DNA of 64,000 nucleotides from Ypsolopha sequella (lineage: Eukaryota; Arthropoda; Insecta; Lepidoptera; Ypsolophidae): NCBI GenBank assembly GCA_934047225.1, contig OW203986.1, positions 25,981,221 through 26,045,220 of the forward strand, in the 5' to 3' direction. Made by a program: the position numbers and the translations under genes. Positions 21,158 to 31,839 of this stretch are shown here, piece after piece. Within the stretch, counting starts at the first letter, position 1. Every line of letters starts with the position of its first letter. Under the pieces are notes generated by a model that was not told the origin of the DNA, searched no databases, and was given only the letters and a program-made list of their open reading frames with translations.

Positions 21158-21427
21158 TACAACGTGTAAGAGAAAGGAGTAACCATATTTGAAGAGCTTA
21201 TTAAGTCAATGATATAGAACAACTTTTACTATGAAGCCAAACCTGAAATCTCAAAAAAAAATCTAGCATAGCATTCCATACATTTCGGCCGAGCCGCAAT
21301 GCATTTTTCTATGAAACAGTTAATTTTTTTTTCAAGATACAGGGTTTTTTCCATAGTAAAAGTTGTTCTATATCATTGGCTGAACAAGCTCTTCAAATAT
21401 GGTAACACCTTTCTGTTACACGTTGTA
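21158..21427. mobile_element. TACAACGTG palindromic MITE, copy 1
   Basis: The ends are TACAACGTGTAAGAGAAAGG and its near-complement finishing ctgttacacgttgta, flanked by TA on both sides. Arms of about 80-100 bp include tttgaagagctt and acaacttttactatg. A TA duplication would fit a Tc1/mariner-type mobiliser. Copies 2-4 are at 31,117, 53,523 and 53,809. Confidence 0.85.
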
Positions 21428-22033
21428 TAAAATACATGCCTACCTCCGCCCATTCGATTAGTCTTGCTAGGAAGAAAGACAACAAACTTAGAAAGATCAT
21501 GTCTTTTTTTTTTAGCATATTTACATACTAAAACTTATACTGCACAAATTACTTATATCTACCTATACTTTAGTTAAGGGATAAGAAAATACAAGACCGC
21601 AAGAATATATGGTAATAAAAAAAACAAATATCACAGTCGAATTTCATGTGCTAAAGCTAGGACGCTTGTGATAAAAATCCAAGGTGACATTTGCAGGTTA
21701 TTCGTACTTTTGTTGAAAAACACTTTCACTTAATTTATGGTCTGATTTAAAACATTGGTACACCTTATATAGTTTCCGAAAAATAATCGGTAGTTGTCGC
21801 TCACAATACTGAGATCTCTGCGACGAAAGCTTGTTTTCAAGGGGTATAGTTAGCAATTTATCTCTAGTGATACTTAAAATATTATAAATTTCTGTTCGAT
21901 TAATCATTTAATTAGTATTCTCAGCAACGCATAACATTTTTTTGAGGCTTTAAGTCTGTTTAACTTCCTTACACATGACGTCAAAGATGTCTATTTTTTT
22001 CTAATCAGGGCAGCACCTTGCCTTAATAGAACA
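21428..22033. other. Unassigned DNA, weak minus-strand frame
   Basis: A 69-codon minus-strand frame with an ATG (21,698-21,907) has a basic, LINE-tail-like composition, but no motif is certain. Otherwise AT-rich. Confidence 0.3.
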
Positions 22034-22155
22034 GTTCATGCCGACGGAAAGAGTGCCAAGAAGGCTGGCGGCATTACTTCTGGATGGCAAGCTGATCCTA
22101 GGTATGCTCCAGTCCTCTTGTCACCCGAGGCGTCAACCAGCCACCCTGTTTGAAT
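22034..22155 (-). pseudogene. Decayed fragment of the endonuclease-like domain seen at 33.4-33.8 kb
   Basis: Minus-strand pieces read WLVDASGDKRTGAYLG and then, after a frame change, residues like AIQK and WHSF. They align with RLVDVSGDRRAGAYLGQRLS and the residues after it in the larger fragment. Stops and a frameshift break it. About 40 residues remain. Confidence 0.65.
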
Positions 22156-22639
22156 ATCTTCAAATAGATTTTATTTATTTATTTATTTACATATTATTAT
22201 TACATTATTACAGATGTTTTGCCATGACTTCTTATGCTAATGAGTTCAACGTAATTCTTTTTTATTTGCAAATTAATGCAATTTCTTTCTTTGCTGGATC
22301 ATCTAATAAGGAGCAAAACTTGAGAAGTCGAAATCTTTTTTAGAACTTTAGTTTTCTATTTCTTATAATATTTCTTAGTACACAATTTGGGACTGTTCTG
22401 AAGTGTTCATAAAAGTTATTAAATATTTTATGATCATAAAACACTTTATTTAATATCTTCCAACAAACACATAAACAACAGCAACAACAAAACAACAATT
22501 CCAGAAACAAGAAAGAAATATGTATATAAGATAATAAAATCCCGGTTCAGAGCTCCTCACATCCAGATTTACTGCTCTTTCTGCGTTTCTACACTGCAAT
22601 GATATAATGTTAATTTAAGAAAGAATTAGATTAAGTTGA
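22156..22639. other. Unassigned AT-rich DNA
   Basis: It has short 'atttatttatttattta' and 'aacaacagcaacaac' low-complexity runs. The 'gcgtttctacactgcaatga' phrase near 22,580 recurs near 62,970 and marks a minor repeat. Confidence 0.35.
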
Positions 22640-23740
22640 AGTCTGTTTTATTCTATTTTTTTTTTTTTTTTTTTTTTTTTTTTATTTATTTAATATATTA
22701 TACACAAAATTCAGTAAACAATATTCGCCAAACTGCTAAACAGTTTGTTGGCGATACGCTCTTACAAATTTTTGTTCCTTAAATAAGCATTTTAGGCACT
22801 AACTTAAAATCTAATACTTATGGAGTCTTGAGAAAAAATAATAATAATAATAGTTTTGTAGAATTGTAGCTATGCGTTTAAAGTTTTAATTATTCATAAA
22901 AGATAACAATGTGCTCTTTAATTTATTCTTTAAGTTACCAATTTTTAACTTATTTTCTTCCAGTAGGAGAGGACAGTTATTACATAACTTGGGAGTTACG
23001 TATTCCCTAGTTCTCTCTCCATAATAGTTTTTGGATGATGGCTGTGATAGTTTGCCACTTTTTACTGCTCTAGTGAAATGTCTATTTGGTTTAGGAATTT
23101 TAAAGTCTTTAGTGTAATAAATTTGCAGACCTATGAGGTATTTGACTTTATAGTGTACAGGGAGAATCTTACACATTTTAAACAATTTATCATATTCGCC
23201 CTTACATTTAGCCTTCGTATTTTTATCTACTAAGTATTTAATTATTCTTAATTGTAATTGCTTAATTTGGTCTAAGTATGTTTTGAATGTAAGTCCATAA
23301 CAACTCAATCCATAACTCAGCAGTGAATCAGCAAGCGCATGGTAAACAATGTACAGGGTTCGTTTGTTTACTATCCTACATAGGTGATAAAATTGTCCTA
23401 AAACTGATCTTAATCTTTTGCAAACCTCATTTGTGTGTAATTTCCAATTAAAATTTTTGTCGATTAATAATCCCAAATATTTAAATTTATCTACTGTTTC
23501 TAAAGTTTTACAGGTACAGCCTTGTTTATTTTTATGAAAACATTCATAACTGTGACCTAATACTTTTATATCTGAAGGCTGTAAGGTTTTGGCTTTCTTA
23601 TTATGAGGTGAAGAAATGTGCATACATTTCGTTTTATTTAAATTCAAAATGATGCCATTATCGTGTGCCCATTTACTAATATTGTCAAAGTCCGCCTGTA
23701 CATTGCTTACCATCTCCGGCATATCGTTTCCGCCGTCCTG
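22640..23740 (-). mobile_element. 5'-truncated LINE of the CR1/Jockey group
   Basis: The minus-strand copy holds the C-terminal half of the reverse transcriptase frame, a 3' UTR with a hairpin (cgccaaactgc / cagtttgttggcg, plus-strand 22,728-22,757) and a poly(A) end that appears as a T run at 22,651-22,683. The 5' break is just after the usual position of the RT catalytic YADD motif. Such truncation is the normal outcome of target-primed reverse transcription. Confidence 0.8.
22886..23722 (-). CDS. LINE ORF2 reverse transcriptase, C-terminal 278 residues
   Basis: The frame is intact and starts at an internal Met. It includes the post-catalytic RT blocks QADFDNISKWAHDNGIILN and LNKTKCMHIS (residues about 10-35), the thumb motif FKYLGLLIDKNFNWKLH (about 80-97) and LADSLLSYGLSCYG (about 129-142), typical of CR1, Rex and Jockey-type LINEs. 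The apurinic-type endonuclease and RT fingers and palm are absent, so no activity is expected. The uninterrupted frame implies a fairly recent insertion. A short Cys-rich insert (ECFHKNKQGCTCKTL) lies between the two RT blocks. Confidence 0.8.
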   Translation of the reverse strand: MPEMVSNVQADFDNISKWAHDNGIILNLNKTKCMHISSPHNKKAKTLQPSDIKVLGHSYECFHKNKQGCTCKTLETVDKFKYLGLLIDKNFNWKLHTNEVCKRLRSVLGQFYHLCRIVNKRTLYIVYHALADSLLSYGLSCYGLTFKTYLDQIKQLQLRIIKYLVDKNTKAKCKGEYDKLFKMCKILPVHYKVKYLIGLQIYYTKDFKIPKPNRHFTRAVKSGKLSQPSSKNYYGERTREYVTPKLCNNCPLLLEENKLKIGNLKNKLKSTLLSFMNN

Positions 23741-24044
23741 TTTTGTAAACTTAGCAAAGTCTACTCAAAACTTTTTAAACCTATTACCAAGCCCTAATTT
23801 TTGGTTAGTATATACCAGGCCACGCAATATGTTTTTTTTATGTCCAGTGACATCAAAGATGCTAAATTTATTTTGAAAAAACAATTATTTAAAAGTAAAA
23901 TTACGAACGTTCCAACTTCAAAATTTCAGTACACACTTTTTACGACCAAATTGAACTATCGTGTCTCATTAAAAAACGGATCTGCGTCGGGAACATTTTC
24001 ATGCGATGATTTTTTACGATTTCAAATGTTCTGTCTCGCAACTT
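23741..24044. other. Unassigned DNA next to the LINE
   Basis: A 95-codon plus frame spans 23,801-24,088, but it has no start context or recognisable motif and runs into the next repeat. Confidence 0.3.
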
Positions 24045-24110
24045 CTCTTCCTGATATTCTTCCACCTCTTTCACATCCATCAATCTAGTCATACAATATC
24101 TTCTACTTTG
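24045..24110 (+). repeat. Fragment of the 'cacgcctgtctcc' repeat
   Basis: It shares cacctctttcacatccatc and aatctagtcata with 16,880-16,932. Only the 3' part is present. Confidence 0.6.
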
Positions 24111-24640
24111 ATCCTATTTTATAATTAAATAGTTTAGAATTACGTGTCAATGTCAATTATGTCAACATCTTTATGTAGATGTCAAGTCAAGTTTATTTCG
24201 AAATCAATTAATACTTTTTTATTTATGTAATATAATCTATTGTTTTAATATTAATAAGTAAAAGAAATAAATCAAAACAGCTTAAAATTACACAATATAT
24301 ATTTATTGACATTTCGAATTTAAAAAAAAATGTGATCTGATTCGTTTTTTTTTTTGGCAATAATAATATACTTATATGTGTGTTGGACCAAGTGATTAAT
24401 CAGGGCATTAGATATTTACAATGCCTGGGCTGTACGAAAATTGCTAAATCGATCGATGAGTGATCAATATCAATTTAATCTTAATTGTTTTTATTATTTA
24501 TCACATTATCTGGTCATTATGAATATTGCTATGTGATTGCTGGGCAATTTGTTAATATAGGTGGGTACTTGTAAAAGGAAGGGATGTTGAGATTAAAAAT
24601 TAAAAATATGAAACTATATACATAAATACTCATTTGTGCA
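24111..24640. other. Unassigned AT-rich DNA
   Basis: Nothing was recognised. Confidence 0.35.
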
Positions 24641-24715
24641 TGCTTGACCGGCAAAATTCAAACCCAGGTCTTAAGAGTATGGCATACCCTAGCATTTTTT
24701 TTTATTACACGTCCA
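24640..24715 (+). repeat. Edge of dispersed family C
   Basis: The stretch taagagtatggcataccctagc followed by a T run and attacacgtcc matches the edges of the family C copies at 34,300 and, inverted, at 44,805-44,855. Only the terminal 60 bp is found here. Confidence 0.55.
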
Positions 24716-25253
24716 GCACAATACGTAAACCCTGGCGTATGCAATTTAAACGCGTGCGACAGAGATGCATTATAACCCGTGTTCGCACACCTAGTATATG
24801 AACGCAGCCCTGAATAATGCGCATTTACGCTAAAATCTCGTACCGACACTACCGTCATAATTACAAAACATATGACATAGCACCAACGTGTAAGGTTGTG
24901 TTATAAAAAATAAGCTTTAGCAATACCGATAGTAACAAAAGGTACCGTATGATTTTCAAATGTGAGTGACAGATGTCCTTTTTAATTTATCATCTACGAA
25001 TGATTCCACAATTGTATGACACTTGTAATACTTTTACAACTAAAATGAAAATCACAATAAAAAAAACGAATATATGCTCGAAGCTAAAATAAACAAATCA
25101 TCGCCACACAAACGACAGAGACAGTGAAGGAGAAAAAATTCAACTACATTCGTTTAAGCGCAAACTACATCCATTTTTTACTTCTATAAAGTCGCAGCAG
25201 GTTATAAAAGACTACAGCGACGATTTTGTTTCCTATTGTCATAATATTCAGTA
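24716..25253. other. Unassigned DNA
   Basis: No repeat or frame was recognised. Confidence 0.35.
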
Positions 25254-25261
25254 CTCTACAG

Positions 25262-25501
25262 CAGTGGTTCCCGAAATTAAATGAACCGCGACCTACTTGA
25301 AAGAACACAGATTGAGGGCCCACTAAGACTTTGTGACAGGTGAAGGATATTCATCTTTAAATAATCTATTAAACCATGTGGTTAAACGTCCGCCGGCGGA
25401 TTCACATCGTATATTGGCCTGAATTTAAATATCTTCACGACCCACTAGAAACCAGTTTGCGACCCACCATTGGGTCGCGACCCACACTTTGGGAAATGCT
25501 G
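25262..25501. mobile_element. hAT-type MITE, 240 bp
   Basis: The ends are CAGTGGTTCCCGAA and its near-complement TTTGGGAAATGCTG. The flanks are CTCTACAG (25,254-25,261) and CTCCACGG (25,502-25,509), an 8-bp target duplication with two transitions. The 'gacccac' repeats inside are typical of CAGTGGTTC-type hAT MITEs. Confidence 0.8.
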
Positions 25502-25773
25502 CTCCACGGTAAAAAATATAGAGTATACATAGTTATTTTTTTCATTTATATAAAGTCACAATAAACTGCAGCACATACGCAATTTCCATTGTTGTAAATA
25601 GTAAAATCTTATTTCTTTTGATTTCTATGTTGTTTTTGTATACTTGGAAAACAAATTGTTTCCTTTTATATTAAGTGCATATATAAGCAATTAACCTTTT
25701 CTAATATATTGAATATAGACTTATATTGCAAAGAAAAACACTATGTTTATGCCTGCGTGACATTGTTAAATCC

Positions 25774-25850
25774 GAGAGTTTATAATTTCACTAGGTTTAG
25801 TTAGTTTAGAAACAACTGTGAAAAAACCTACCGTGAAATTATAAACTATC
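25774..25850. repeat. 77-bp hairpin element
   Basis: The arms gagtttataatttcacta and its complement near ccgtgaaattataaact pair around a short loop. It is probably a minimal MITE. Confidence 0.5.
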
Positions 25851-25945
25851 GCATTATACAATATTACGGTGACATTTACAAATTTGAGATGAGCGTTCTA
25901 CCAATGCTCCAAAAATTTATAATAAATCAGATTCGTGTATAAAAA

Positions 25946-26185
25946 ATGTACCTAGTTTGTGAGCGGCTTTACAAAATGTATCTAGTTTGTGAGCGGCTTT
26001 ACAAAATGTACCTAGTTTGTGAGCGGCTTTACAAAATGTACCTAGTTTGTGAGCGGCTTTACAAAATGTACCTAGTTTGTGAGCGGCTTTACAAAATGTA
26101 CCTAGTTTGTGAGCGGCTTTACAAAATGTACCTAGTTTGTGAGCGGCTTTACAAAATGTACCTAGTTTGTGAGCGGCTTTACAAA
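25946..26185 (+). repeat. 30-bp minisatellite, eight perfect-length units
   Basis: Eight head-to-tail units of atgtacctagtttgtg plus agcggctttacaaa fill exactly 240 bp. Only one substitution is apparent (atgtatctag in unit 2). Because 30 is divisible by three and this frame lacks stops, it reads as eight MYLVCERLYK decapeptides. The frame continues 22 codons past the array to a stop. Near-identity shows recent expansion or homogenisation. A coding role is unsupported. Confidence 0.9.
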
Positions 26186-26260
26186 ATCGAAGAACTAAAA
26201 ATAATTACTTCTAACAAAGCAGTCGTGTATAACAAAAAAGAAAATATACATTGATATTAA

Positions 26261-26415
26261 AGCCGATTCGAAGGCTTTAATTTTGATATTAGTGCTGTCA
26301 AAACTAAATTTTCTTCATTGCAAAATTGTCATTAAGCGTTAGAAACAGAAGCTACTTTGGCATCTTTTAAGTTTTGACAGCACTAAAACTAAAATTAAAG
26401 CCTTCAGAATCGGCT
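26261..26415. mobile_element. 155-bp MITE
   Basis: Inverted ends agccgattcgaaggct and ttaattttgatattagtg pair with the complementary right end finishing ttcagaatcggct. The inner arms carry 'gctgtcaaaact'. No target duplication was identified. Confidence 0.75.
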
Positions 26416-26519
26416 ACAATAACTAAATTTTAAATAACACGTCCAGTGAAACAAAAAACAAGGAGTGAATAGTAGCGAGATCAAATGACACTGTGAATAT
26501 ACCACATAGCGTTGAACTA

Positions 26520-27045
26520 CTGTACTAGCCTTTGATAGAGGCGGTTATATGTTGGCTCCTTTGCCTCTTTTTCTTGGACGGGTAATGATCACGCAGCGAA
26601 ACAAGAAATTTGACGGTTTTTTAGCTAATAAAGATTCACTTTATATTTCTATTACCTATTTAAAAAAAAACAGTCGATCCCTTAACTGCTTTCTGCTGCG
26701 GACATGAAAAAAACAGTGTGAGGCGTAACGTCGCGTCGTCGCGTAAACGTCTTCAATCGCAAGATGAAGGCAGTCTAAATCTGTTGAAACTGGTCGGCTA
26801 TCCCGATCATAACTCGTATTGAGGTGAGCCGTTTATATAAATCATAAATAAAAAAAACAGATTGGAAATATATGTTTTTAAGACAAATTTACATTTAAAT
26901 ACATTTTTCTACATCTTAATACATTTTTCAATAGAACGTTCACTTAATAAAATACCATCGAAGCAAATGATTATTTTTATACAAGGGGAGACCTAATTTC
27001 TTACAAAGAACCCTCGAAAGTCTAGCGTTGCTGATGTTCTAGGCT
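26520..27045 (+). repeat. Dispersed family C, copy 1
   Basis: It shares tagaggcggttatatgttgg, cacgcagcgaaacaa, 'ttaactgctttctgctgcgg' and 'cctcgaaagtctagcg' segments, in the same order, with 34,330-34,770. An inverted copy lies at 44,420-44,860 and a degenerate one at 36,360-36,690. It has no coding content and its class is unknown. Confidence 0.6.
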
Positions 27046-27059
27046 CAGGTAGAGGCTTA

Positions 27060-27320
27060 CAGTGGCGTGCACAGAACTTTTTGCTGGAAAAGCAAACAAT
27101 TGGTCAAGAACAACAATAAAAAAAATATGAAAAAATTTAAATATCACTTTGAAAAAAAAAATTTGTATGACGCCAGGGTACACAATGTCTATCCTAGAGT
27201 AAAAATTTCCTATACAAACTTTTTTTTTCAAAGTGATATTTAAATTTTTTTATATTTTTTTTATTGTTGTTCTTGACCAATTGTTTGCTTTTCCAGCAAA
27301 AAGTTCTGTGCACGCCACTG
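27060..27320. mobile_element. CAGTGGCGTGCACAG palindromic MITE, copy 1
   Basis: The arms of roughly 110 bp start CAGTGGCGTGCACAGAAC and end gttctgtgcacgccactg. The 6-bp direct repeat GGCTTA abuts both ends (27,054-27,059 and 27,321-27,326). The sister copy at 56,542 has a perfect 8-bp duplication, so a hAT-type origin is likely and the duplication here is degraded. Confidence 0.8.
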
Positions 27321-27354
27321 GGCTTAAGGCGTATGACCACGCTAAATAAGCAAC

Positions 27355-27515
27355 TCGATGTGTGTCGGTACAAAATATATCAACGGAAACGACATTGAAA
27401 TAATTTTAATGTTCATTTCAGCGTGCCTTGAAAAGTGGCTGTTACGACAACCACTGCGTCTCCGGCTAGCGCAAAATAGGAGAAAATAATACTTTTCACA
27501 TGGACGCCATTAACG
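27355..27515 (-). repeat. Dispersed repeat shared with 39,830-39,990
   Basis: Segments atcaacggaaacgacattg, gtggctgttacgac and aggagaaaataatacttttc appear here and, in inverted orientation, at 39,835-39,965. It is a two-copy family without coding capacity. Confidence 0.6.
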
Positions 27516-28554
27516 AAAAAAAAATTTTGAACTTAAATTTTTTAGATCTAAAAATTTTCTATAATTTGGTGAAATAATAATTAAAATCGCTTTAGGCGTT
27601 TGTAAGGAGTAAGAGAATTCTTGTGTTAATCATGTGAAACTTTCGATGACTTTCGTTTTTTTTTGTCAAAACTTACAATAAAAAAACAGTTTATGAAACT
27701 TGAAATTTATGTTTGACTCTATAATGCCTATCATATATTTTTATGAAAGTTTTTGGACCACCCGTGTGGGAGGAGTGGGCCTTCAAAGACAGGTCCAAAT
27801 TGCAGTTGGCGTATTCATTCGCCTTAAGATTTGGAAACCGAACTCGATACGAAAGTGTCCCATAACTTAAAGCTAGCTGCACCTTACAAACAAAATAACC
27901 AGGTGCCGCACATGCACATGCATCTAATGCAAGTTAGAACTAAAAACCTACCGAGCAGATGCGCAGGAGTGGAATAGAGCTAAAGGTCAGAACCTACTTG
28001 GTTAACAGCCTCAACAAATATGTATTTTAGTATCTGAGTTTCGTTGCGTAGCTTTGTGATTTCTATACAATGTGTCCCTCGTACAAGTGCACATCCGAAA
28101 GTGGGTGAAACTAGATCTAAATGTATCGACAAAAACAAAGAAAAAAATTATTTTTGTTTTTTTTTTAATTTTGAAAAAATACTCCACCTGGGTATATATC
28201 TTTGTATGGGACGCGAGCGCAGTGCCTTTGGTTAACCGCTCGTAGAAAATATTTTATTTATGATAGAACGTTGTATTTTTTTTATAAAGACAATGGAATA
28301 GGCAATGATAAATAGGAAAAAAAATTATAGTAAAACGGGGACATTATTTTGAAAAAATTGACTATTACTGAAAAAAAAGACGGAAAAATTAAAGAAATAA
28401 TCTTTTAAGATATGATTTTTATGGTAATGGTAGTTGATTATGTTTTGTTTTCACAGAAAGGGTCATTGAACCTTATTACAGATCGCTTCGTTTTGAAAGT
28501 CTCCAGTATGAATTCGGCTATATCAATCAGTCCTCTTATAGATAAGGATAAATA
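27516..28554. other. Unassigned AT-rich DNA
   Basis: No element was recognised. Open frames are short and lack motifs. Confidence 0.35.
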
Positions 28555-29030
28555 AAATAATATAAGTTAGCGAAACTCGACACATAAGTAGTTCTCATCT
28601 ATATTTACAACTTTTGCTAGTATTACTACGTTTAGATAGACCGACAACTCCCATACATCAAGGCGTAGCAAATTATTTACGCGCCCTTGCAACACTAGGT
28701 GTCGCCACGTGTTGCAAATAAGCATAATTTGTTGGCTACAAGGAATCTCTCATGGTTACCAAGTAAACATGTGGCTGTAATAGTTTTGCTTAGAAAAACT
28801 AGATGACGCTAAGTTAGCAACAGTGAATATTTCAGCGCCATCTATTATCGAAGTGGGAATTATGTTTATGTTACGTGACATCACTGTGCCACTAGCGTCA
28901 CCAATCGGTCTTGTTTAGCATCGTGTTCGTTAGAGGATTTAGCAACGCCATTTAGATTTCGTTAGAATTTTAACTACTAGTCTATACGTAGTAATACTTA
29001 GTCTATGCTATGGCGAAGTATGTTAAATTC
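28555..29030. repeat. Degenerate foldback related to the 16.1-kb MITE
   Basis: 'aatataagttagcgaaactc' and acataagtagttctc resemble the left arm of the 16,105-16,370 MITE. 'agtattactacgtttagata' is mirrored by tctatacgtagtaatact at about 28,980. The interior is unrelated. Confidence 0.4.
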
Positions 29031-29039
29031 GCTACTTTT

Positions 29040-29290
29040 TAACCTACGAAGCAAACAGAGGGGTTTGATAAGGGGTGTCTTGTATCTGTGTATATATCTG
29101 TGGCATTGTAGCTCCCAAACGCATGAACCGATTTTCATTTAGTTTTTTTTTTTTGTTTGAACGGTGGCTAGATAGCTTTTGTCAGCGATTTCACCCACGT
29201 TTGTTTGTTTTTGTGTAGCTCCTAAACAGATGAACTGATTTTGATTGCGTTTTCTTATTTGAAATATGACTCATCTTCTATGGCCCTAAG
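29040..29290 (+). repeat. Repeat with duplicated 'gtagctcc.aaac..atgaac' phrase
   Basis: gtagctcccaaacgcatgaa followed by ccgattttcattt recurs about 108 bp later as gtagctcctaaacagatgaa plus ctgattttgattg. This wording is common in lepidopteran interspersed repeats. Boundaries are approximate. Confidence 0.5.
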
Positions 29291-29653
29291 GAATAAACTA
29301 TAGCCCGAGTCCACCATGAGAAGGCGAAAAAAGTACCGAATTTTACATAGTTCTCATTTGTTTTGAGTTGCGCTTATTAAGAACAGATATCATGCTGTTT
29401 CATTTCGATATAAGGCGCGCTTGCGAGGACAATACAATCGTGCCGATTTCTTTGCGGGCGCAAAATTTAAAAACTTGTTTCAGGAGAAACCACCTTTTGG
29501 CAAGACTGTGGATGTTTTCAAACATTATTTTTGGTTATTATTAATCTAGATTACATTTTAGATGTTCAACTCATATTAATTTTTTGATTTTATATGAAAC
29601 AATAAAAGCACATTCGGCTACACTTTTAGTAAAAACCATTAAATTTATGTATT
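29291..29653. other. Unassigned DNA
   Basis: Nothing was recognised upstream of the TTAA element. Confidence 0.3.
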
Positions 29654-29657
29654 TTAA

Positions 29658-30257
29658 CACTACAGTAGGCGCGCCCTAATTGACTCCTATAACGGTCGCG
29701 TGGGGTACATCTGTAGCCCATTTTGAATGCAAATATTGTGGGTCATATTTAAGAAGAATGAAAAAGATTTTAATTTTATGAATAAACATCTTTATTTTTA
29801 TCGTTTAATAATAAAAAAAATAAAAATCATGAATTTTTTAGGTAGTTTTTAACGAAATAACAGAAATTTTGGAAAAATCAACATGAGAGGCAGACGCCGC
29901 CATGATTTCCTAAAAAGATATTAATAATAAGTATATTTGTTATACAACAGTATTTAAAATGCAAAAATTACACTGAAATAAAGTACCCTTAAAATATTAG
30001 TACAATCTCTGCATAAATAATAGGGATTTATCACATTCCTTGAAAAGTCGCGCGGGCTACATACGCAGCCCATCCACTTTATTAGTCGTTCTGTTCTGAA
30101 GTCCGTGTGCTGAGGGTAGCGACACGCTGCTGAGCGACGCGGGGGTCCATAGTCGAAGAATACACGGAAAAACAGCGCAGTACTGTGACGCGCTTGAGAA
30201 AGAGGTACGAATAATATACCCTGGTCTACACCTGTAGCCCACGCGTCCACTCTAGTG
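29658..30257. mobile_element. piggyBac-type MITE with TTAA target sites (600 bp)
   Basis: The element is exactly flanked by TTAA (29,654-29,657 and 30,258-30,261). The ends are CACTACAGTAGGCGCG and its near-complement cgcgtccactctagtg. Subterminal motifs 'gtcgcgtggggtacatctgt' and 'gtcgcgcgggctacatacgc' recur near both ends, along with gtagccca words. TTAA specificity and CACTA-like short ends fit piggyBac. No transposase is present. The 98-codon minus frame here is chance. Confidence 0.8.
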
Positions 30258-30598
30258 TTAAGGGTTAGCTGTTAAGATATAACTCAAATTTCACGATTTT
30301 TAGTTTGACATAAACATCTAATCATGTTAATGGACTCAGCCTAAAATATTATAACCCTTATAGACCCGTCTAATACAATTGTGTGTAGCTGTCCTCGTCC
30401 AGAAACTACACGGTGCAGCTCCTGTAAGAGAAGAGCGACTCAGGTCTGAAAGGGATAATAACATTCCATAGACACGCCACAATGTGTTGACAGCGTTTGT
30501 ATGGATGTTTGCGAGTAACGATGCCTCTTGATATTATTTAACCTTGTATTATACTATTCATATGATTTTAATTTATATCTGCTCATGTCAGGCCTTAG

Positions 30599-30850
30599 AG
30601 TAAACTATAGATCACACGCATCGCTAGTAGCGCCTTGTGCCGACCGTAAGCAGTTTCCATAGTACAAACTGCTGATTAATTTTGTTTATATCACTGATTA
30701 ATTTTGTTATATCAATGTTAGCGATGAAAATAAATATTATTATTTTTGGTTTTGGTTCCTGGAAAAAATTACTTCTAAAAAAAATGGTATGAACAGTGTT
30801 CATACCCGTGCTTTCGCTATAATTTGCTTACGCACGCTCTATAGTTTACT
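30599..30850. mobile_element. MITE with 'agtaaactatag' ends
   Basis: Terminal agtaaactatagatcac is mirrored by the right end cgctctatagtttact. The inner sequence is unrelated. It directly abuts the next MITE, forming a three-element run to 31,384. Confidence 0.6.
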
Positions 30851-30856
30851 TATATA

Positions 30857-31113
30857 AGGTCTTTCAATTTAAATGGAAAGTAATTTGGGAGGTGATTCAG
30901 TATCGTTAATACATCACATTCCACTGCAAAGTACTTTTTTTTGCGCGAACTTTTTCTTCACTTGCCCATACAAACTGAGTCAGCTGATCGGACCACTTTG
31001 TTCTGAAAAGTGAAAAAAAAGTTCGCGCAAAAAAAGTGCTTTGCAGTGGAATCTGATGTATTAACGATACTGAATCACCACCTAAATTACTTTCCATTTA
31101 AATTGAAAGACCT
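30857..31113. mobile_element. 257-bp palindromic MITE
   Basis: Arms of roughly 100 bp start AGGTCTTTCAATTTAAATGG and include gatacgttaat-like and 'ccactgcaaagtac' segments, then meet around gtcagctgatcgg. The loop motif matches that of the 16,105-16,370 MITE, suggesting a shared family or mobiliser. Confidence 0.8.
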
Positions 31114-31116
31114 ATA

Positions 31117-31384
31117 TACAAGGTGTAACAGAAAGGTGTAACCATATTTGAAGAGCTTATTCAGTCAATGGTATAGAACAACCTTTAATATGGAGCCAAC
31201 CCTGAAATCTCAAAAAAAAAAATCTGCCCTTCCATACATTTCGGCCGAGCGGCATTGCATTTTCCTATGAAGCAAGTAATTTTTTTTTTTGATATACGGG
31301 ATTTGTTCCATAGTAAAAGTTGTTTTAAACCATTGACTGAATAAGCTCTTCAAATATGGTTACACCTTTCTGTTACACGTTGTA
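31117..31384. mobile_element. TACAACGTG palindromic MITE, copy 2
   Basis: The ends are TACAAGGTGTAACAG and ctgttacacgttgta, with TA on both sides. The arms match copy 1 throughout. It is only 3 bp from the preceding MITE. Confidence 0.85.
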
Positions 31385-31839
31385 TATACTCTAAGTGTCA
31401 GGCAATAAAAGCATATCTACTTGGACAAACATTTGACCATAAAATGTTCTAGATTCTTCCTTCCCACACCACAAACATTCTGAAATAAAATTAAATGTAA
31501 ACATTATTGCACATTTTATAACACTTTAGACAGTAATTATTCGAACAATCGCGATATAAATTCCTCATTTTATGGACTTGAGCCTCAGGGCTTAAACCAT
31601 TAGAGATTATATTTTAGAACTTATGAATTTAATAGAAATATTAACCATATTACAATCTGTTACGATTATAAATCGGTAATTATTGTTCTTAATTGCCATT
31701 TAAATCAATTCCATTTCCAGGAATCGTTGGATATTGAAAGATAACAAGACACGGTAATATTCCGATACCAGCATGAAAATTAATAACATCTTCATGACAT
31801 AAATCTCCAAAGGGTAGGGTGGTAGTCTTTCCTTTTTTT
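31385..31839. other. Unassigned DNA
   Basis: Nothing was recognised. Confidence 0.3.

Noticed and set aside
25946..26185. CRISPR array
   Set aside because: The units are directly adjacent with no spacers, and the genome is eukaryotic.
29954..30250. 98-codon minus frame with GC-rich codons
   Set aside because: It is inside the piggyBac-type MITE and reads through its TIR.
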